A stretch of DNA of 64,000 bases from Batkoa obscura (Eukaryota; Entomophthoromycota; Entomophthoromycetes; Entomophthorales; Batkoaceae), in assembly GCA_030770535.1 (NCBI GenBank), contig JASVEC010000012.1, forward strand, positions 1,116,001 to 1,180,000. Direction: 5' to 3'. Below, piece after piece: positions 44,749-57,786 of this stretch; position 1 is the first letter of the stretch, and every line of letters starts with the position of its first letter. A program made the translations under genes and the position numbers. The notes under the pieces were generated by a model. The model saw only the letters and a list, made by a program, of their open reading frames with translations. It was not told the origin of the DNA and searched no databases.

Positions 44749-45897
44749 ATGATTGCTACCACTCAAGCAGCTCGTCAACTTCTTTTTACCGCCAATGTGA
44801 GCCAAGCTCGTAATATGGCTACCCTTAGAGAAAGTAAGACTTAATGTTATTCAGTTAATGTTATTCATAAACTTATCCAATTTTTTTTATAAAAAAAGTT
44901 CAAAATCGTTTAAAGGGTGTATCCAATATTTCTAAAATTACAAAATCCATGAAAATGATTGCTTCCACTAAACTTACCAAAGCTCAAAAAGCTATGAACT
45001 GTGCCCGTATTTATGGTCAAGCTTCATCTTGTAAGTTTATTATCTATAACTTAAACTTGATCTAATTTATTTAGCTTTTGTCGATCACGCTAACGCCAAA
45101 CCAGTTGAGCAGGGTAAAACTATTGTAGTTACTGTATCTGGAGATCGTGGATTATGTGGTGGTATTCACTCTAGTGTTTCTAAAGCTACTAGAAACTATC
45201 TTGTTAATAAACCAGAAGCACCAGTTTATGTACTTGGAGATAAAGCTAAAGTTCAAATCGCTAGAATTGCTAGAGATAACCTTCGCCTCACTTTTAATCA
45301 AATTGGTAAAGCTGTACCAACTTTCGCTGAAGCTTCTGCTATCACTGACCTCATCCTTCAACAAGATACTGAGTTCGATAGAGCTGAAATCATCTATAAC
45401 CAATTTAAGTCCGTTATTGCTTATGAAGCTACCATTATCCCAGCTTTAAGTTCCAATGCTATTAAAGCTTCAGGTAAGTTTTTAATCTAATCTTTTTTTT
45501 TTTGAAATAATATTAATGGCAATTTATAGAGGGGTTCAGTGCTTATGAACTTGAAGAAGATGAAGTACTTCAAAATTTCCAAGAATTCCTTTTTGCTAAC
45601 TCCGTCTATTGGGGCCTCATTGAAGGTTACGCTTCTGAAATGGCAGCCAGACGTACTTCAATGGAAAATGCTAGTAAGAATGCCAGTAAGTGATTTTTAT
45701 TTATTTAGTAAATAGTATAGAGAAATTAATCTATTTTTTTTAGACGATGTTATCAATAGTCTTACCTTAGCTTATAATCGTGGTCGTCAAGCTGTTATTA
45801 CCAATGAACTTAGTAAGTTTTTTGTTTATTTTCTAAAGTAACAATATTGATATTTATTTTTTTAGTCGATATTATTACTGGTGCCTCAGCTCTTTAA
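44749..45897 (+). CDS. ATP3: Mitochondrial F1F0 ATP synthase gamma subunit
   Basis: Six exons with five short introns. The N-terminus MIATTQAARQLLFTANVSQA is a basic, amphipathic mitochondrial presequence. The mature part starts MATLREIQNRLKGVSNISKITKSMKMIAS (first long rotor helix). It continues with VTVSGDRGLCGGIHSSV (the conserved GDRGLCGG), a Rossmann-like middle, EATIIPALSSNAIKAS and the C-terminal helix WGLIEGYASEMAARRTSMENASKNA, then INSLTLAYNRGRQAVITNEL and IDIITGASAL. This is the central rotor shaft of the F1 motor. Codons are enriched in C-ending forms, as for eL14, fitting high expression. Confidence 0.97.
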
Positions 45898-47351
45898 ATC
45901 ATTAGATTACTTTTATGATGAGTAATTTAGGTGTTTTAACATAAAATCTATAAGTTTTAATCTTAGATGCAATATGTTAACTTTTTATACTATAATTTTG
46001 TTGTTACCTTATTGTGTTTTTTTATTTTAATATAGTAGATAATATTTTAAAGATATTACACACATTTACTAAGGTAGTTTAGTTGAATTAACAGTGTAAT
46101 CTTTCAACATGGATAAATTAAGCACATGACAATGTTTTTTTAATTAAACTTTCTCATTTTAGTATAAAATATTAAATCTATTGATTTATTCAAATTTCTT
46201 TTTTAAACCTTGAACCCAAAGTGGACAAGCGAATTTATTAAGCAACACAATAAAAAAGAGGAGAAGGGTATTTGATGAGATAAACAAGTTGGTTGGAATC
46301 AATGGTCAACTGTTTAATGGGCTGAAAGGATCATTTTTCAAGTATTATGCCATTTGACGTGTCCTTAAATTCTTAAATTTAAAGATAAGTCATTTGCTCT
46401 ATTATACGATTATTTACCTTGATATTGTTAGAAAAAAAGCTCAAGATAACAACTTTACTATTTGAGAATAAACTTTGAGTATGATATAGTTTCTAATAGT
46501 AAATTTGCTATTCTGTATTACATCCATTCTGTTATTTACTTTATAACGGATTTCAGACAGATCATATTTATTTCTGCAGCTTGAAATTATTTTTGGTGTT
46601 CACAGTCTATGATATCATGAGTTTCAACTTAGAATTTAGTAGATCAAAGCTGAAATCACAAAAAATAATTGACTTCCATCTCGAACTTTTTAAGTTGTTT
46701 TTTATTTAAAGAAGGAGGTGCAATTATTTTTTGTATCTCACCAAGCTAGATTTTTTTGAAGGGTCATGGGTAAAGTTTCACAAGATTTACTAATAACTTT
46801 TAATAGGAAATAAGCTGTAGCGTTTTTTTAATTTGTTTATTTTTAGTTAAAATTATATCAAGTTTACTAATAAAATCATCAAATATTAAAGCAATAAAAA
46901 CATTATAATTTGGTATGATAATTTTTATAAAACATTTAAAAGATACTTATTATAGTGTGAATTAAGTTCATTATCAGAATCGTTTACTTTATTAATAAAA
47001 TGCAATTTAATTATTATTATCATTATTATTTGTCATTATTCAATATATTATCAAAATTTAATATAATTTATAACAATTAGGGTTACTGAATTTCAGTGCT
47101 TGAGAAAAGTTTAAGATAAGTAAGATTATACAAAATAATTATAATTAATATAAAATTTTAGTATTTAGTTTACACATTATAGGACTATAAATTTTAAAAT
47201 TAAAATTAATAAAATAACTTAAAAAAATTTAAAAGTTTAATTATTATATTTCAGTTATAGAGTAGTTATTTGCATATTTTAAAAATAAGAAATATAAATA
47301 TTTTGAAAATTATTACAAAAATTAAAAGAACTTAAATTTAAAATATTTATA

Positions 47352-47460
47352 TGGGGATGTATCTTTATATTTAAGAATTTTACTAACTTTTCCATTTTTT
47401 AAGCGCTATTTGAGCGGAAAAATTGTTAGTGAAATTCTTAAACAAAAAAAGACATCCCCA
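47352..47460. mobile_element. TA-flanked MITE, family A, copy 9 (symmetric variant)
   Basis: About 109 bp flanked by TA. Unlike other copies, both ends carry the right-end sequence: the left reads TGGGGATGTATC...TTTAAGAATTTTACTAA, the reverse complement of the right end TTAGTGAAATTCTTAAAC...GACATCCCCA. It therefore has an inverted repeat of over 30 bp. Confidence 0.85.
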
Positions 47461-47570
47461 TATCTAGATTAATAAAAAGTTGCTAAGAAATCAAATTTTA
47501 ATATTGGGCTTTTTAACTACTTTTTTAAATAATAAACTAGTTTTAATAAAAAGTATTTATTATAAATTTA

Positions 47571-47590
47571 AAAAATAAAAAACGTCCCCA
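47571..47590 (+). mobile_element. End fragment of MITE family A
   Basis: About 20 bp matching the right end (AAAAAACGTCCCCA) followed by TA. It lies 110 bp after copy 9 with no matching left half. Confidence 0.5.
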
Positions 47591-48313
47591 TATGGTGCTT
47601 TTAAAGTATATAAGATAATAATACTTAATTTTTACTAATATTACATTGTGTATTTTGAAATTATTATAAATCTAATAAAATTAGAGATATATAAAACTTC
47701 AATTAAAGTCTTGAATTCTGCTATAATTTTTTATCTAAGCTTTGAAATATTTTATTGACTATAATAAAACTTTAAAAAAACTTATAATTAACATTGTATT
47801 GATTTTTTTATGGTATGTAAAAAATTATAACTAGATTATTTAACATATCAAATGTCTTAAAGCATTTAAAAAAGGCCTAAATTTGCCTAAACTGAGAATT
47901 ATAACTTCACCAATATTAATGCTAGAAATCCCATATTAGCATCGTTAAATAACCCTCAAAGTAAGCTACACTTAAAAAAAGTGTTTAATTTTATTAGATT
48001 TTAATAAAAATAAAACGTTTTTCCCAAACCAGACTCTTTTTTCCAAACAGAGGGAGTATTTATTTTAAAAATTGAAATCAATTTTATTAAAATTACTAGT
48101 TTATTATAATATTGTTAGATTATTTTAAAATTCATTAATTTAAAAGATTATTATCATTATTTGAATTTTTCTATTAATATTATATTCTTGAAAAATAATA
48201 TTAAAAATCGGAATAATCATTTCAAATCATAGCTTAAATTAAAATAAATAAAAATTAATTTTTATTAATGGTGTTAAAACTATATAAAAGAAACATAACA
48301 AATAGTAACTCTG

Positions 48314-49312
48314 TTAACAATCGATACCAAATTGAGTATTCCAAGCTTGAACATGAGCTTCTCTTAATACAAGATCAAAATTAATTTTAGTACACGTTGG
48401 ATCTTCTAAATACTTATTATCACAATAAGTACTACTACCATCTTTTTCAATAAATAATTCATTACCAAAATGTTGATAATTTAAAGTTCTAAAGATGAAT
48501 AAAACGGATTTATCATTAAAATTGACTACTCTAGTAATTTCAAAATCTTGTTGATTAATCCATTTAGCAAATTCTTTATTTCCCATTCTCATTTGACCAT
48601 AAGTAAATACTCGCATTTGATTCCATTCTACTCCTACTTCTTGTCGAACAACAACAGCAGTTAAACTGGCTATAGATCCACCAATCGAATGACCTGTTAT
48701 TAATAATTTATAATCATTATATTCTTCCAATAATTCAGTTAATGCTTTTCGGTATTGAGTATATAATCGAAATGCAATTGAATGCATTAAGGCATGTACT
48801 GATATTGCATTCGTTCTTATATTGGTATTATTATTTCCAGGTTGATTAACATTTAATGGTAATAAAACACTTGGATAGATAAATAATTTATTACTTTGAG
48901 GTCTTTCTCCTGCAAAGGACAATACGATTTCTTTACGTTCCGATACAACGGCTAAATACCCTTTAACTCCAGATAATAAATCTCGATAAACACCACGTAC
49001 TATTACAGAAGATGTTGGTGGTGTATCTTGAGTTCCTTCTAATGTAGCTTGACAATACGGTTTACAATTAAATCTCTTGACCCCTTCATCTTCACAGTAA
49101 GAGGCTCCAGCTAAATTGGTATAATATTTGGCATCTGCTATAGTACCTACTCGTATTTTCATATACCCTCGGTTTTCAAATTCATCGCTTAGATGAACAG
49201 GAATAATGGAACCTAATCGTGCTCCACCAATATCATCCACTACTTCACCTAAGTAACCACAATGGCAGAAGTGCAAGAAGGTTAGTAAAAGCAATAATAA
49301 AGTATTATACAT
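48314..49312 (-). CDS. Secreted class 3 (alpha/beta hydrolase) lipase
   Basis: Intronless, 332 residues. Signal peptide MYNTLLLLLLTFLHFCHCG (cleavage near 18). Lipase_3 features: nucleophile elbow GHSIGGSIASL with Ser209, acid residue in VVNFNDKSV (Asp267), and His320 in REAHVQAW as probable catalytic His. The YQHFGNELFI phrase matches the usual Y-x-H-x-G-x-E-[LIW]. The oxyanion-loop segment reads SFAGERPQS instead of the common SFRGT. Cysteine pairs (73/83/87, 297/307/332) suit an extracellular enzyme. It probably hydrolyses triacylglycerol or related lipids outside the cell. A TATAAAAA box lies about 60 bp upstream (minus strand, 49372-49379). Confidence 0.9.
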   Translation of the reverse strand: MYNTLLLLLLTFLHFCHCGYLGEVVDDIGGARLGSIIPVHLSDEFENRGYMKIRVGTIADAKYYTNLAGASYCEDEGVKRFNCKPYCQATLEGTQDTPPTSSVIVRGVYRDLLSGVKGYLAVVSERKEIVLSFAGERPQSNKLFIYPSVLLPLNVNQPGNNNTNIRTNAISVHALMHSIAFRLYTQYRKALTELLEEYNDYKLLITGHSIGGSIASLTAVVVRQEVGVEWNQMRVFTYGQMRMGNKEFAKWINQQDFEITRVVNFNDKSVLFIFRTLNYQHFGNELFIEKDGSSTYCDNKYLEDPTCTKINFDLVLREAHVQAWNTQFGIDC

Positions 49313-49986
49313 AGGGAAGTTAATTCAATTTAATAAGTTTTAAAACTGGTGATATGGTAAATAATGTTGGGTTTTTATACTATTGAATTTTTGTATTTTA
49401 TTTCTGTTGTGATGATGGGTTTATTATTGTTATTATTGTTATTATTATTATTACTATTTATTATTTATTATACTAGTTTAGTTGAACTGAATTGATAGTA
49501 ATAACGGATATTAATGGAATTTGAGCGTTCAAACTAATATTTTATTTTTTAAAATGGTTTAATTACTTAATTTAGTAATTTTTTTTAAAAATTGTTGACG
49601 TTAGTTTTTAACCGTTGATGGTTTTATAATAGAATTCAGTATCGCCTTTTTTTACATGTAAAAAATCACAGTTAATTGTTGACTCATTTAATATTAAATA
49701 GTTAAAATTTGTTATTTAAATAATGATCCAATTAAATCCAATGATTTTATAATAATAAAAAGTTATTAAAAATATTATGTTTTTATTATTTTATTTATAT
49801 TTCGTAATAATATTTTGATGACAACAAAAAAATAGTCCGTAAAAAAACTTCCTTTAAACAACTACAATTATAATATTATCACATTACATATATCAACAAA
49901 TAGCTAATGTACTAATTAACTTTATTATTTTTCAAAACGATAATTTAATAAAAAAAATTCCAATTATTATATTAATAAATATTCTA
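49313..49986. other. Lipase promoter and formin 3' flank
   Basis: AT-rich with ATT/TTA microsatellite-like runs at about 49425-49460. No gene seen. Confidence 0.4.
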
Positions 49987-50215
49987 TTAATTTGTTATAG
50001 TATTAGTAGTTGTTGATTCATTAGTATCCATAGTTGGTGTTTTCCCAAATCCAGGTAAGTTGAATAAATTCGATTTAGGTCGATCTCCTCTCTTTCTTCT
50101 TAATCCAGATCTTAATTCTCTTATTGCTACATCAAAATCACCTTGACCAAATCCAATACTTTTAATATCTTGATTAGAAATCTATTTTAAAATTAAATTA
50201 AATTAAATATGTTCT

Positions 50216-50261
<46 letters not shown>

Positions 50262-53200
50262 GAAGAATTTACCTTAACTTGATGATTGACTAATTTATTA
50301 ACTTTTTTAGCTCTTAGTTTAATATTCTCATTATGTGCTAACTATTAAAAAAAGGATTATTATTAATATTTTTAAAGATTAAAGTTTTATAAAATAATTA
50401 AAATCTTACTTCCAAAGCATCCAAAAAAGAAATTATTAAATTAAAGAAATCTTCTGGTTTAGTAGAAGATGAATCTTCACCAAAATAAGTTAATAATTCT
50501 TCTAAATTTGATTCTAATTTTTCTCCATTTTCTTTAATACTCTTAGAAATCGAAGAACCGCTAGCAATAAATTTCTAATTGAATTTTGATTATTAATGAA
50601 TTTTTAATGCTAATTATTATTAAATAATTAATTATCTTACTTCCATAACCTCAACAAACCTATCATTTTCAGGTTTTAATATTAATTTTTTATGCTGTTG
50701 AATTTCAGTTTCAATTCTTTTTACTCCTTGTGTTAAAGAATAAATATTGTTGGATAAAGTAGTAACAGAAACTATAAAATAAAAACATCAGTCATTAATT
50801 ATAACAAATAATTGAATTAATTAATTAATTTACTTCTTGCTGCTGCTTCAATTGTTTTAAAATCTTCCTTTAATTTTAATATATCTTTCCAATGATCTTC
50901 TAACATTTGACAAATATAATGTAAGAATGAAGTTATTGGTCGACTTGATGTAGTTGTATTCGCTTTAACATCTTTAAGCTAAATAATAATAATAATTATT
51001 ATTATTATTATGTTATTATTATTATATATATTAATAATTAATTTGATTCTTACCAATCTCAAAGCTTCTAATTTAAAACCTTTAGCTTCCCCCCTTGGTG
51101 TATTGGCATTTAAATAATTACCAAGTGATAAAATAATCTAAATTTAATATATTAAATTTTTTTTAATAATATTACTATTTAATATTAAGTTTACTTCTAA
51201 TAAAATAACTAATCTTTTGGAAGTTTTAAGTTCAATGATTACTTGATTTAAAGTAGTTAATTCCTAAATAAATTATAAAATAAATTATTAGTTTAATATT
51301 TTTATAAATATTAAAACTTTACTGGTTTAATATCTTGTAAATCAGAATCAAATTTTCTTCGAAATATCATACAATTTAATCTTTCCGATAACCTTGGAAT
51401 ATCTAATATCTATTATATTTTAATATTAAAATCAAGTTCCTTTACAAACTATTTTTATATAAATATAAAGTTATTTACTTGTAATATATATTTCTCGGCA
51501 GTACCTAAAGTTTCTAATGTACCATTATAACTCTTAACAATTTTTATCTAAAAAATACATTCATTAAATCCATCATTTAAAAAAAAATGTTAATCATTCT
51601 TTTTGAATTACCTCATCTTGAGTAGGAGCAATATTTTCTAAAGACCTTAAATTATCAATAGATAATCTCGTATCATTAATTTCTAATATAGCTAATCTAA
51701 TAGCAGGAAAAGGCATTTTCATTCTAGCTAAAGCAATAGCTAAAAAATAATAATAATAAATTTAATTCAATTAAATAACAAATCAATGTATTCTAAATAA
51801 ATATAAACTTAATTTAAACTTACCAATATTATTTGCTCTATTAAAATCCAATAATGTTATACTTTTTTTACCCTTTAATTTACGACCAATACTAGAGTAC
51901 CCAGATCCTGGTTTTTTAGTTATCTTTTTACAAAATAATAATTCAATTTCTTCAAAATCCATTTTTTTATAAATTTTATCTAATTCCATATTTTCCCAAA
52001 TTGTATCTCTTACTCTTCCATTACCGATTTTTTTCCAAAATAATGCCTATTAATATATATTAATATATATTGTATATTGTATATTATTTGATTTACTTTC
52101 ATAGGTACTTTTGGTTTAATTGCTATATTTTTTTGACTTTGTGATGAAATAGCCAATAAATTTTCTCCTATTCCATTAGGTGGTGGTGGTGGTGGAATAC
52201 CTATTGGCAATATTGTTGTATTATCTTGAGTTAATTTTTGTAATATAGAAGACATTGGAGGAGGTGGTGGTGGTGGTAATAGAGTAGATTTTGTTACTTT
52301 ATGATTGCTAATTAATGGTAACGGTGGTGGTGGTGGTGGTAAAGATCCAGTTGATTTATTAAATATTGGTGGTGATAATAAAGGTGGTGGTGGTATTTTA
52401 TTATTATCATTATTATTATTTGGTGGTAAAGGTGGCGGTGGGGGTATGTTAACTGGTATTATATTACTATTGTTATTATTTAATTTAGATTGAGATGTAT
52501 TAGTAAACTGTGGAAGTGGTGGTGGAAGTGGTGGTGGTGGTGGTGGTAATAATATTGTTTTTGTTGGTATTAAGGTATTATCATTTATATTACTTTCTTC
52601 TAAAATATTGTTATTTTTCTTCCAATTTTCAATTTCAATTTCCTTCTCTTTTAATTTATTATTTTGTTCATTTACCTGCAATTCCAACCTTGAAATAGAA
52701 GCTTGCAATTCATTAACCTTATTCTCCGAATCCTCCTTAACTGCCAATTTCTCCCTTGCCTCTTCCAATTCAGCTTGTAATATTTGAACATCAGTAACAC
52801 TTAATAAATCGGTTATACCATTATTAATCTCCGTTGAATTATTTTTGATATCATTTAAGTTATTATTATTATTCTCTGGAACATACTCATTAATTTTTAA
52901 TTGAAATTTAGCACATACTGCTTCAAGAGAACGTTTTAAGTAAGCAATTTCTTTTTGTTTAGAATCTAAATTCGAAGTTAATTCCTTATTCTGCTGTTTT
53001 TGTAAATCTAATTCATCTTTTATAGCTGATCTTGAAAACTCAGGTAATTTACTACTTTCCAAAAGGCTATTATTACCCTATTAAAGAAATAAAAGTAAAA
53101 ATTATTTTTAAAATAATAATAAATAATACTTACTTTAATATTAGCCAATCGATCAATTCTTTCATTTAATTTTGAAATTTCTTTTTCTTTTTGAATTAAT

Positions 53201-56200
53201 TTTTGAACCAAAGTAGTAAAATTCTAATTAAATTAAAAAAAATTGTATTAATTTTCCATATTTTATCAAATAATAAACTAATAAATAAATCCACTTACAT
53301 CTTTTGGACTTTTTGAAAAATCAATATCTTCACTATCTTTATTTTTTTGCTCAATAAAATAATTAATAATTGGAATCTCTTTTAATTCTTTTAATTCTAA
53401 TTCACTATTTTCTAATTTTTCTTTAGTATCTTTTAACTCTTGTTCATGTTTCTTATATTCTTGCATCTCCAATTGAAATTCCTCCGATAATTCTAATACA
53501 TCTCTAATATTCAATCCTACAAATTCTTTAGCTTCTTCAAAGAATGGTAATAAAGATGAATTATAATCTTCAATATCTTTTAAATTTAACATATGATGAC
53601 AAAACATGTCAATTAAATTACAAATTTCATATCTTAATTCATCTTGATATTCATTATTTAATAAATTACTTAAATGATTAATAATTTCATTAATAATTGT
53701 TCTTAATACCGATTCTCCAGACAATTGTTTTATATTATTGGACAATTTTAATAAGGGATGATTTTTATCATCATCTAGCGTTTGAATTAATATTTGTTCT
53801 TTTAATTCATTTTTATCCGCTTCTAATTCTTCTTCATAACATTCAATTTGTTTAACTAAAGATTCTGGGGGATAAGATTCTCTTAGTTCCTTTTAAAAAA
53901 AATTAAAAAAAGAAATTAATATTTTTAATAAATAAGAACTTACCTGAAATACCACCTTTAATCCTCTACGATGAAATTCTTCTCTTAATAACATTCTTTC
54001 ATCTAAAGATTCCGGTGTATTAACCAAGGCATTAATAAATGATAAACAAGTAGTTTTATATTCATAAGCTGCAATGGCTGATATACCCTCTAATGAAACA
54101 TGAGCTTCTAAAGAATGTAAAAGATACTGAAATCTGTAATCCTCATGAAATTTCAATCGAAAATCAGCTAAAGAGTCCAATATTTGCATATGGCCTTGTT
54201 TCGAAAGTACACAAATAGCTGCCAACACTTCCGTCGATATTTTACGAATTTTATCATTTTGGGTATTAATTGAAAAGGTTAAATATTTAACAATTTCTGG
54301 ATGTTTTAAAACTTCGTGAAACCCAGATTCTGTATTTAATAATACTCTTAAACATCTTATACATTCTAAATGAATATCTTCATCTATATCTTGTATTTTA
54401 ATAATATTGCTTTGATCTACAATGGATATATTTTTTTCAATATATTTCATTAATAATGTTTCAATCCCTAATAAAGCCGTACCATCTTCTAGAAAGGATC
54501 GTACCCAGGTGACTGCTGCTGTAGATAAATGAATTCTTAAAGATTGTAATAATTTAAATGTTTCATTGGAGGATAAATTTTTACTACTTAAAAATTTTAA
54601 ATAATAATCCGTTGAACCTGGAACACAACTACTATTATTAGAAAATAAGGAACCAAAGATAAAATTCGATATTCCACTTGTTGCTGGTGTTGTTGTTGTT
54701 GTTGTTGTTGTTGGACGTTCGGTTGTAAGTATGCTTTCTAAGCTAGCTTGTGCAGCACTCGATGGATTATCATTACTACTGCTATTGATGGTGTTAATAC
54801 TAACAATGCTATTTGGTCTTGTCATAGACATTGGTTGTGGTGGTGAAGTAGCTGAATTAGGTGATTTCATTTTACGTACCATTTCATTTTGTTCAATTAA
54901 TTCTAATTTTTTACTGGCTGGAAATTCCATCATTTTTTCTCTTATTGCATCTTTAATGTTTAATTCATCCTAATAAAATTAAATAAAATAATTATATTTT
55001 AAATTATGTTCTATTTTAATATAAAAACTTACTAAAACTTCTAAAAATGCTTTATCTAACTCGTTTAATTCATCTTCTAATTCCAATTGTTCTTGATTAA
55101 CATCTTCTTGAATTTCAGATTGAATTTCACTTTCTTCAGTAGTTGGTAATCTCTCTCTTTGTTTTAAGCCTCTAGTAATTGGATACGTGTTAGCCCAATC
55201 CATGGAGTTATTATTATTATCCAAGTCAGTTTGTCTTCTTAATTTACCCACATCTCCACTAATCCAAGTAGTTATCGTTGACAAATCAATACCCGTTTCA
55301 GAATCTTTACCAGATAAGGACATATGTCGTACCATCCTGGATGGTGAAGCAATTCTTCTTTTAATTAAATTTTCATGCCTTGTTGCTTCCGCTGTTTTTT
55401 TTTCTAAATTATTATTACCACCAAAAAAAGTATAAACTGATAACGGACGCGCTAAATTTTTGGTTAATTTAGAAGTCATAGAACCCATCTTTGTATACCA
55501 ATTTTCTGGTAGTCCATAATGAAATTTATAGTCTAATAGAATATTATTTTCAATATCTAAATTTAAATTGGTCATTAAATTATATATCACATCTTCTAAA
55601 TTAACTATTATCGTTTCTTTATCTTCTTCTGAGTTGATTTTAATTAAACTAATTTCCCTTGTTAATTCCAAATTTATTTCTTCATCTCTAGTACTTAAAC
55701 TTTCGTCAACAATTTTAATTAAATTATTAAATGACATATGTTCATCGATATAAAATTCCGTATCAATAATATCTTGATTATCCGTTGCTTTTTGTATTTG
55801 TAATTTAATAGTTAATTTAGTATCCACTATTTTAAAGCAAGGTTTATGTAAATATTGGGATAAATCATGAATATCTTGAACAGATTGAGAAGACAAACCT
55901 TCTGCTTTAACTGCTTGTAATTTCACTTTTTCTAAGATTGGAAATATTTTTTCTTCATTCTGTAAATATCGAGTGTTTCCATTAACAATTTCTTCTTCTC
56001 CTACTAATTCATTGGGATCTTGTTTTGATAAAACTTCCAAACAACTAGTATTATCTTTCATTGAAATTAAAATCACTTTCCAACTTGTAGTATCCATTTC
56101 TAAATTTTCATCTCCTTTAATTTCTTGTAAAACTAAATGAATTAAATCCGAGGCATTAGCTCCTTCTTCTAAAAATACTACTTTAACACTACTATCTACA

Positions 56201-56232
56201 AGTAATACTTGAACTATATCTTGTTTTCCCAT
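49987..56232 (-). CDS. Diaphanous-type formin with N-terminal ubiquitin-like (RA-like) segments
   Basis: Very large gene with about 17 or more short introns. Exon 1 (56232-54979) starts MGKQDIVQVLLVDSSVKVVF. It looks like two successive Ras-association/ubiquitin-like segments (about residues 5-75 and 130-195), an addition not typical of yeast Bni1. Then come the Rho-binding/FH3 armadillo region (about 54930-53900, e.g. YYLKFLSSKNLSSNETFKLL and LSTAAVTWVRSFLEDG), coiled coil (53745-52650) and proline-rich FH1 runs of 5-9 prolines (about 52560-52180). FH2 runs from KPKVPMK (about 52120), including IWENMELDKIYKKMDFEEIE, GRKLKGKKSITLLDFNRANN, LGNYLNANTPRG and GFKLEALRL. The C-terminus is basic (about 50100) with a TN-rich end. 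Formins nucleate and elongate actin filaments under Rho control. Confidence 0.9.
50217..50259. repeat. (TAA)n microsatellite in a formin intron
   Basis: About 14 perfect TAA units in an intron near the 3' end of the formin gene. Likely polymorphic. Confidence 0.95.
52180..52560 (-). repeat. FH1 poly-proline coding array
   Basis: Runs of (GGT)n on the plus strand encode 5-9 consecutive prolines, separated by Asn/Ser/Leu-rich spacers. At least six profilin-binding-type tracts are visible. Confidence 0.85.
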
Positions 56233-57786
56233 ATAAAAATTGATTGATTGATTAATTGATTAAAAATAGATATTGATATTTAATGAATTAATTAAGCCGA
56301 TGAAATAAAAAATATAATTTATGCTTTTAAAAACTTCATTTTTTTTGATGGCTGGGTAATTTTTTCGTAAGATGAAATCAACCAATTAAATTGAATGTTA
56401 CTAGAGTTTGTTGGTAAAGTGGCACTTGGCATTAAAATGATATTGATATAGATCTTGTAATGTTATTTTTGGGGGGATAAGAGTGGGAATGAGTTTTATT
56501 TCATTAATATCGATGTCTATTGTTGGATAAAGATTTTAATTCTATGACTTTTTAATAAACATATAGTATATTTTTGTTATTGATAAATAGTATTATTTAT
56601 AATTTGATAAATTAAAAAAACTTATAAAAAAGCTTTATTAGCATTAATAAGCACCTTTAAAGTATTAAATCAACAGTTATTATAATTGATTGATAGTATG
56701 TTAATAATAAACTTGATTAATAATCATTATAAGTATATAAATAATCAAACTATTTATTAATATTTTTTATAAAAAATTTTACTATTTTTAATACAATTAA
56801 TAGTTATAAACAAATATTTATTAAGAATATTAAAATAGTTCATAAATGAATTAAGATTGAAAATAAGGGATATTTGATTTTTCATTATTTTTTACATGTT
56901 TATATTATGTGATATAATTACTCACTTTCATAAGAGTTAAAAGCTGTTTATAGATCTAGTTTCAAACTATTATTCCTCTCAAAGTTCATTGATTAGTTTT
57001 ATTCAATAATTCATCGTCTATAAACTCCATATAAAACAAAAGTCTAAACCTTTATTACATTATAATATTATTCACTATAGTGGTAAAATGTTCTTAAATA
57101 TTAACTTTTATAATAACTATTATTTAAACTAATTTTATTTTTAGAAGTTTTGTGATAACTCGAACTACTGAGTTTACAACTAAAAATAGCTTTTATAAAA
57201 AAATGACTTAATTAATCTTCACTCAGGTTAATTATACAAGAAAAAATAAAGGAGAGTTATACTTTAAGTAATGAAATATTCGATTGATAACTGTCTTTCA
57301 TAATTAAAATTTTAATTAGTTTAATTAAATATGAGTTAATTGAGATTAAATAGTTAAATTAAATGACTTTCATATTAATTTAAGTTTAGATTTATTATAT
57401 AATCTAATTAAATGATTATTTTGAATATTTTTAAAAGTAGAAACTTGAACTGTTTGTTTTAAGTAAGTTTAAACTCAAATTTTTAAAAATAAAAGTTGCT
57501 AGAACCAATCAGATAGCTAATTAATCTAATTCAATGGGAGTAAATCCAGTCAATTAAGTTTAATTACCAATAAACTATTAATTTCAAATCATAACAATAG
57601 TTTCAATTCAACCCTTTAAAACAATATTTGAAATTCTAAGAATAAGAATAAATTAAAAAAAAATTAAACTTAATTTTTTTAATTTTTTAAATATATTAAT
57701 CTACTCATTATTTAAATCTTCATTAAGTCTTAATTAATAATACTAATCACTAATCATTCTATAATAAAAGTAATAAATAAATAAAA
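56233..57786. other. Divergent promoter region, no gene seen
   Basis: About 1.55 kb of very AT-rich DNA between the formin and the gene at 57787. No element or gene was identified. Confidence 0.4.

Larger units (their letters stand above)
45898..48313. other. Long intergenic desert
   Basis: About 2.4 kb with no credible gene. Extremely AT-rich from 46830 onward. Contains the symmetric MITE at 47352-47460 and an end fragment at about 47571-47590. Confidence 0.45.

Noticed and set aside
52305-52698. Gly- and Val-rich frames opposite the formin FH1 region
   Set aside because: Mirror images of poly-proline coding repeats on the other strand.
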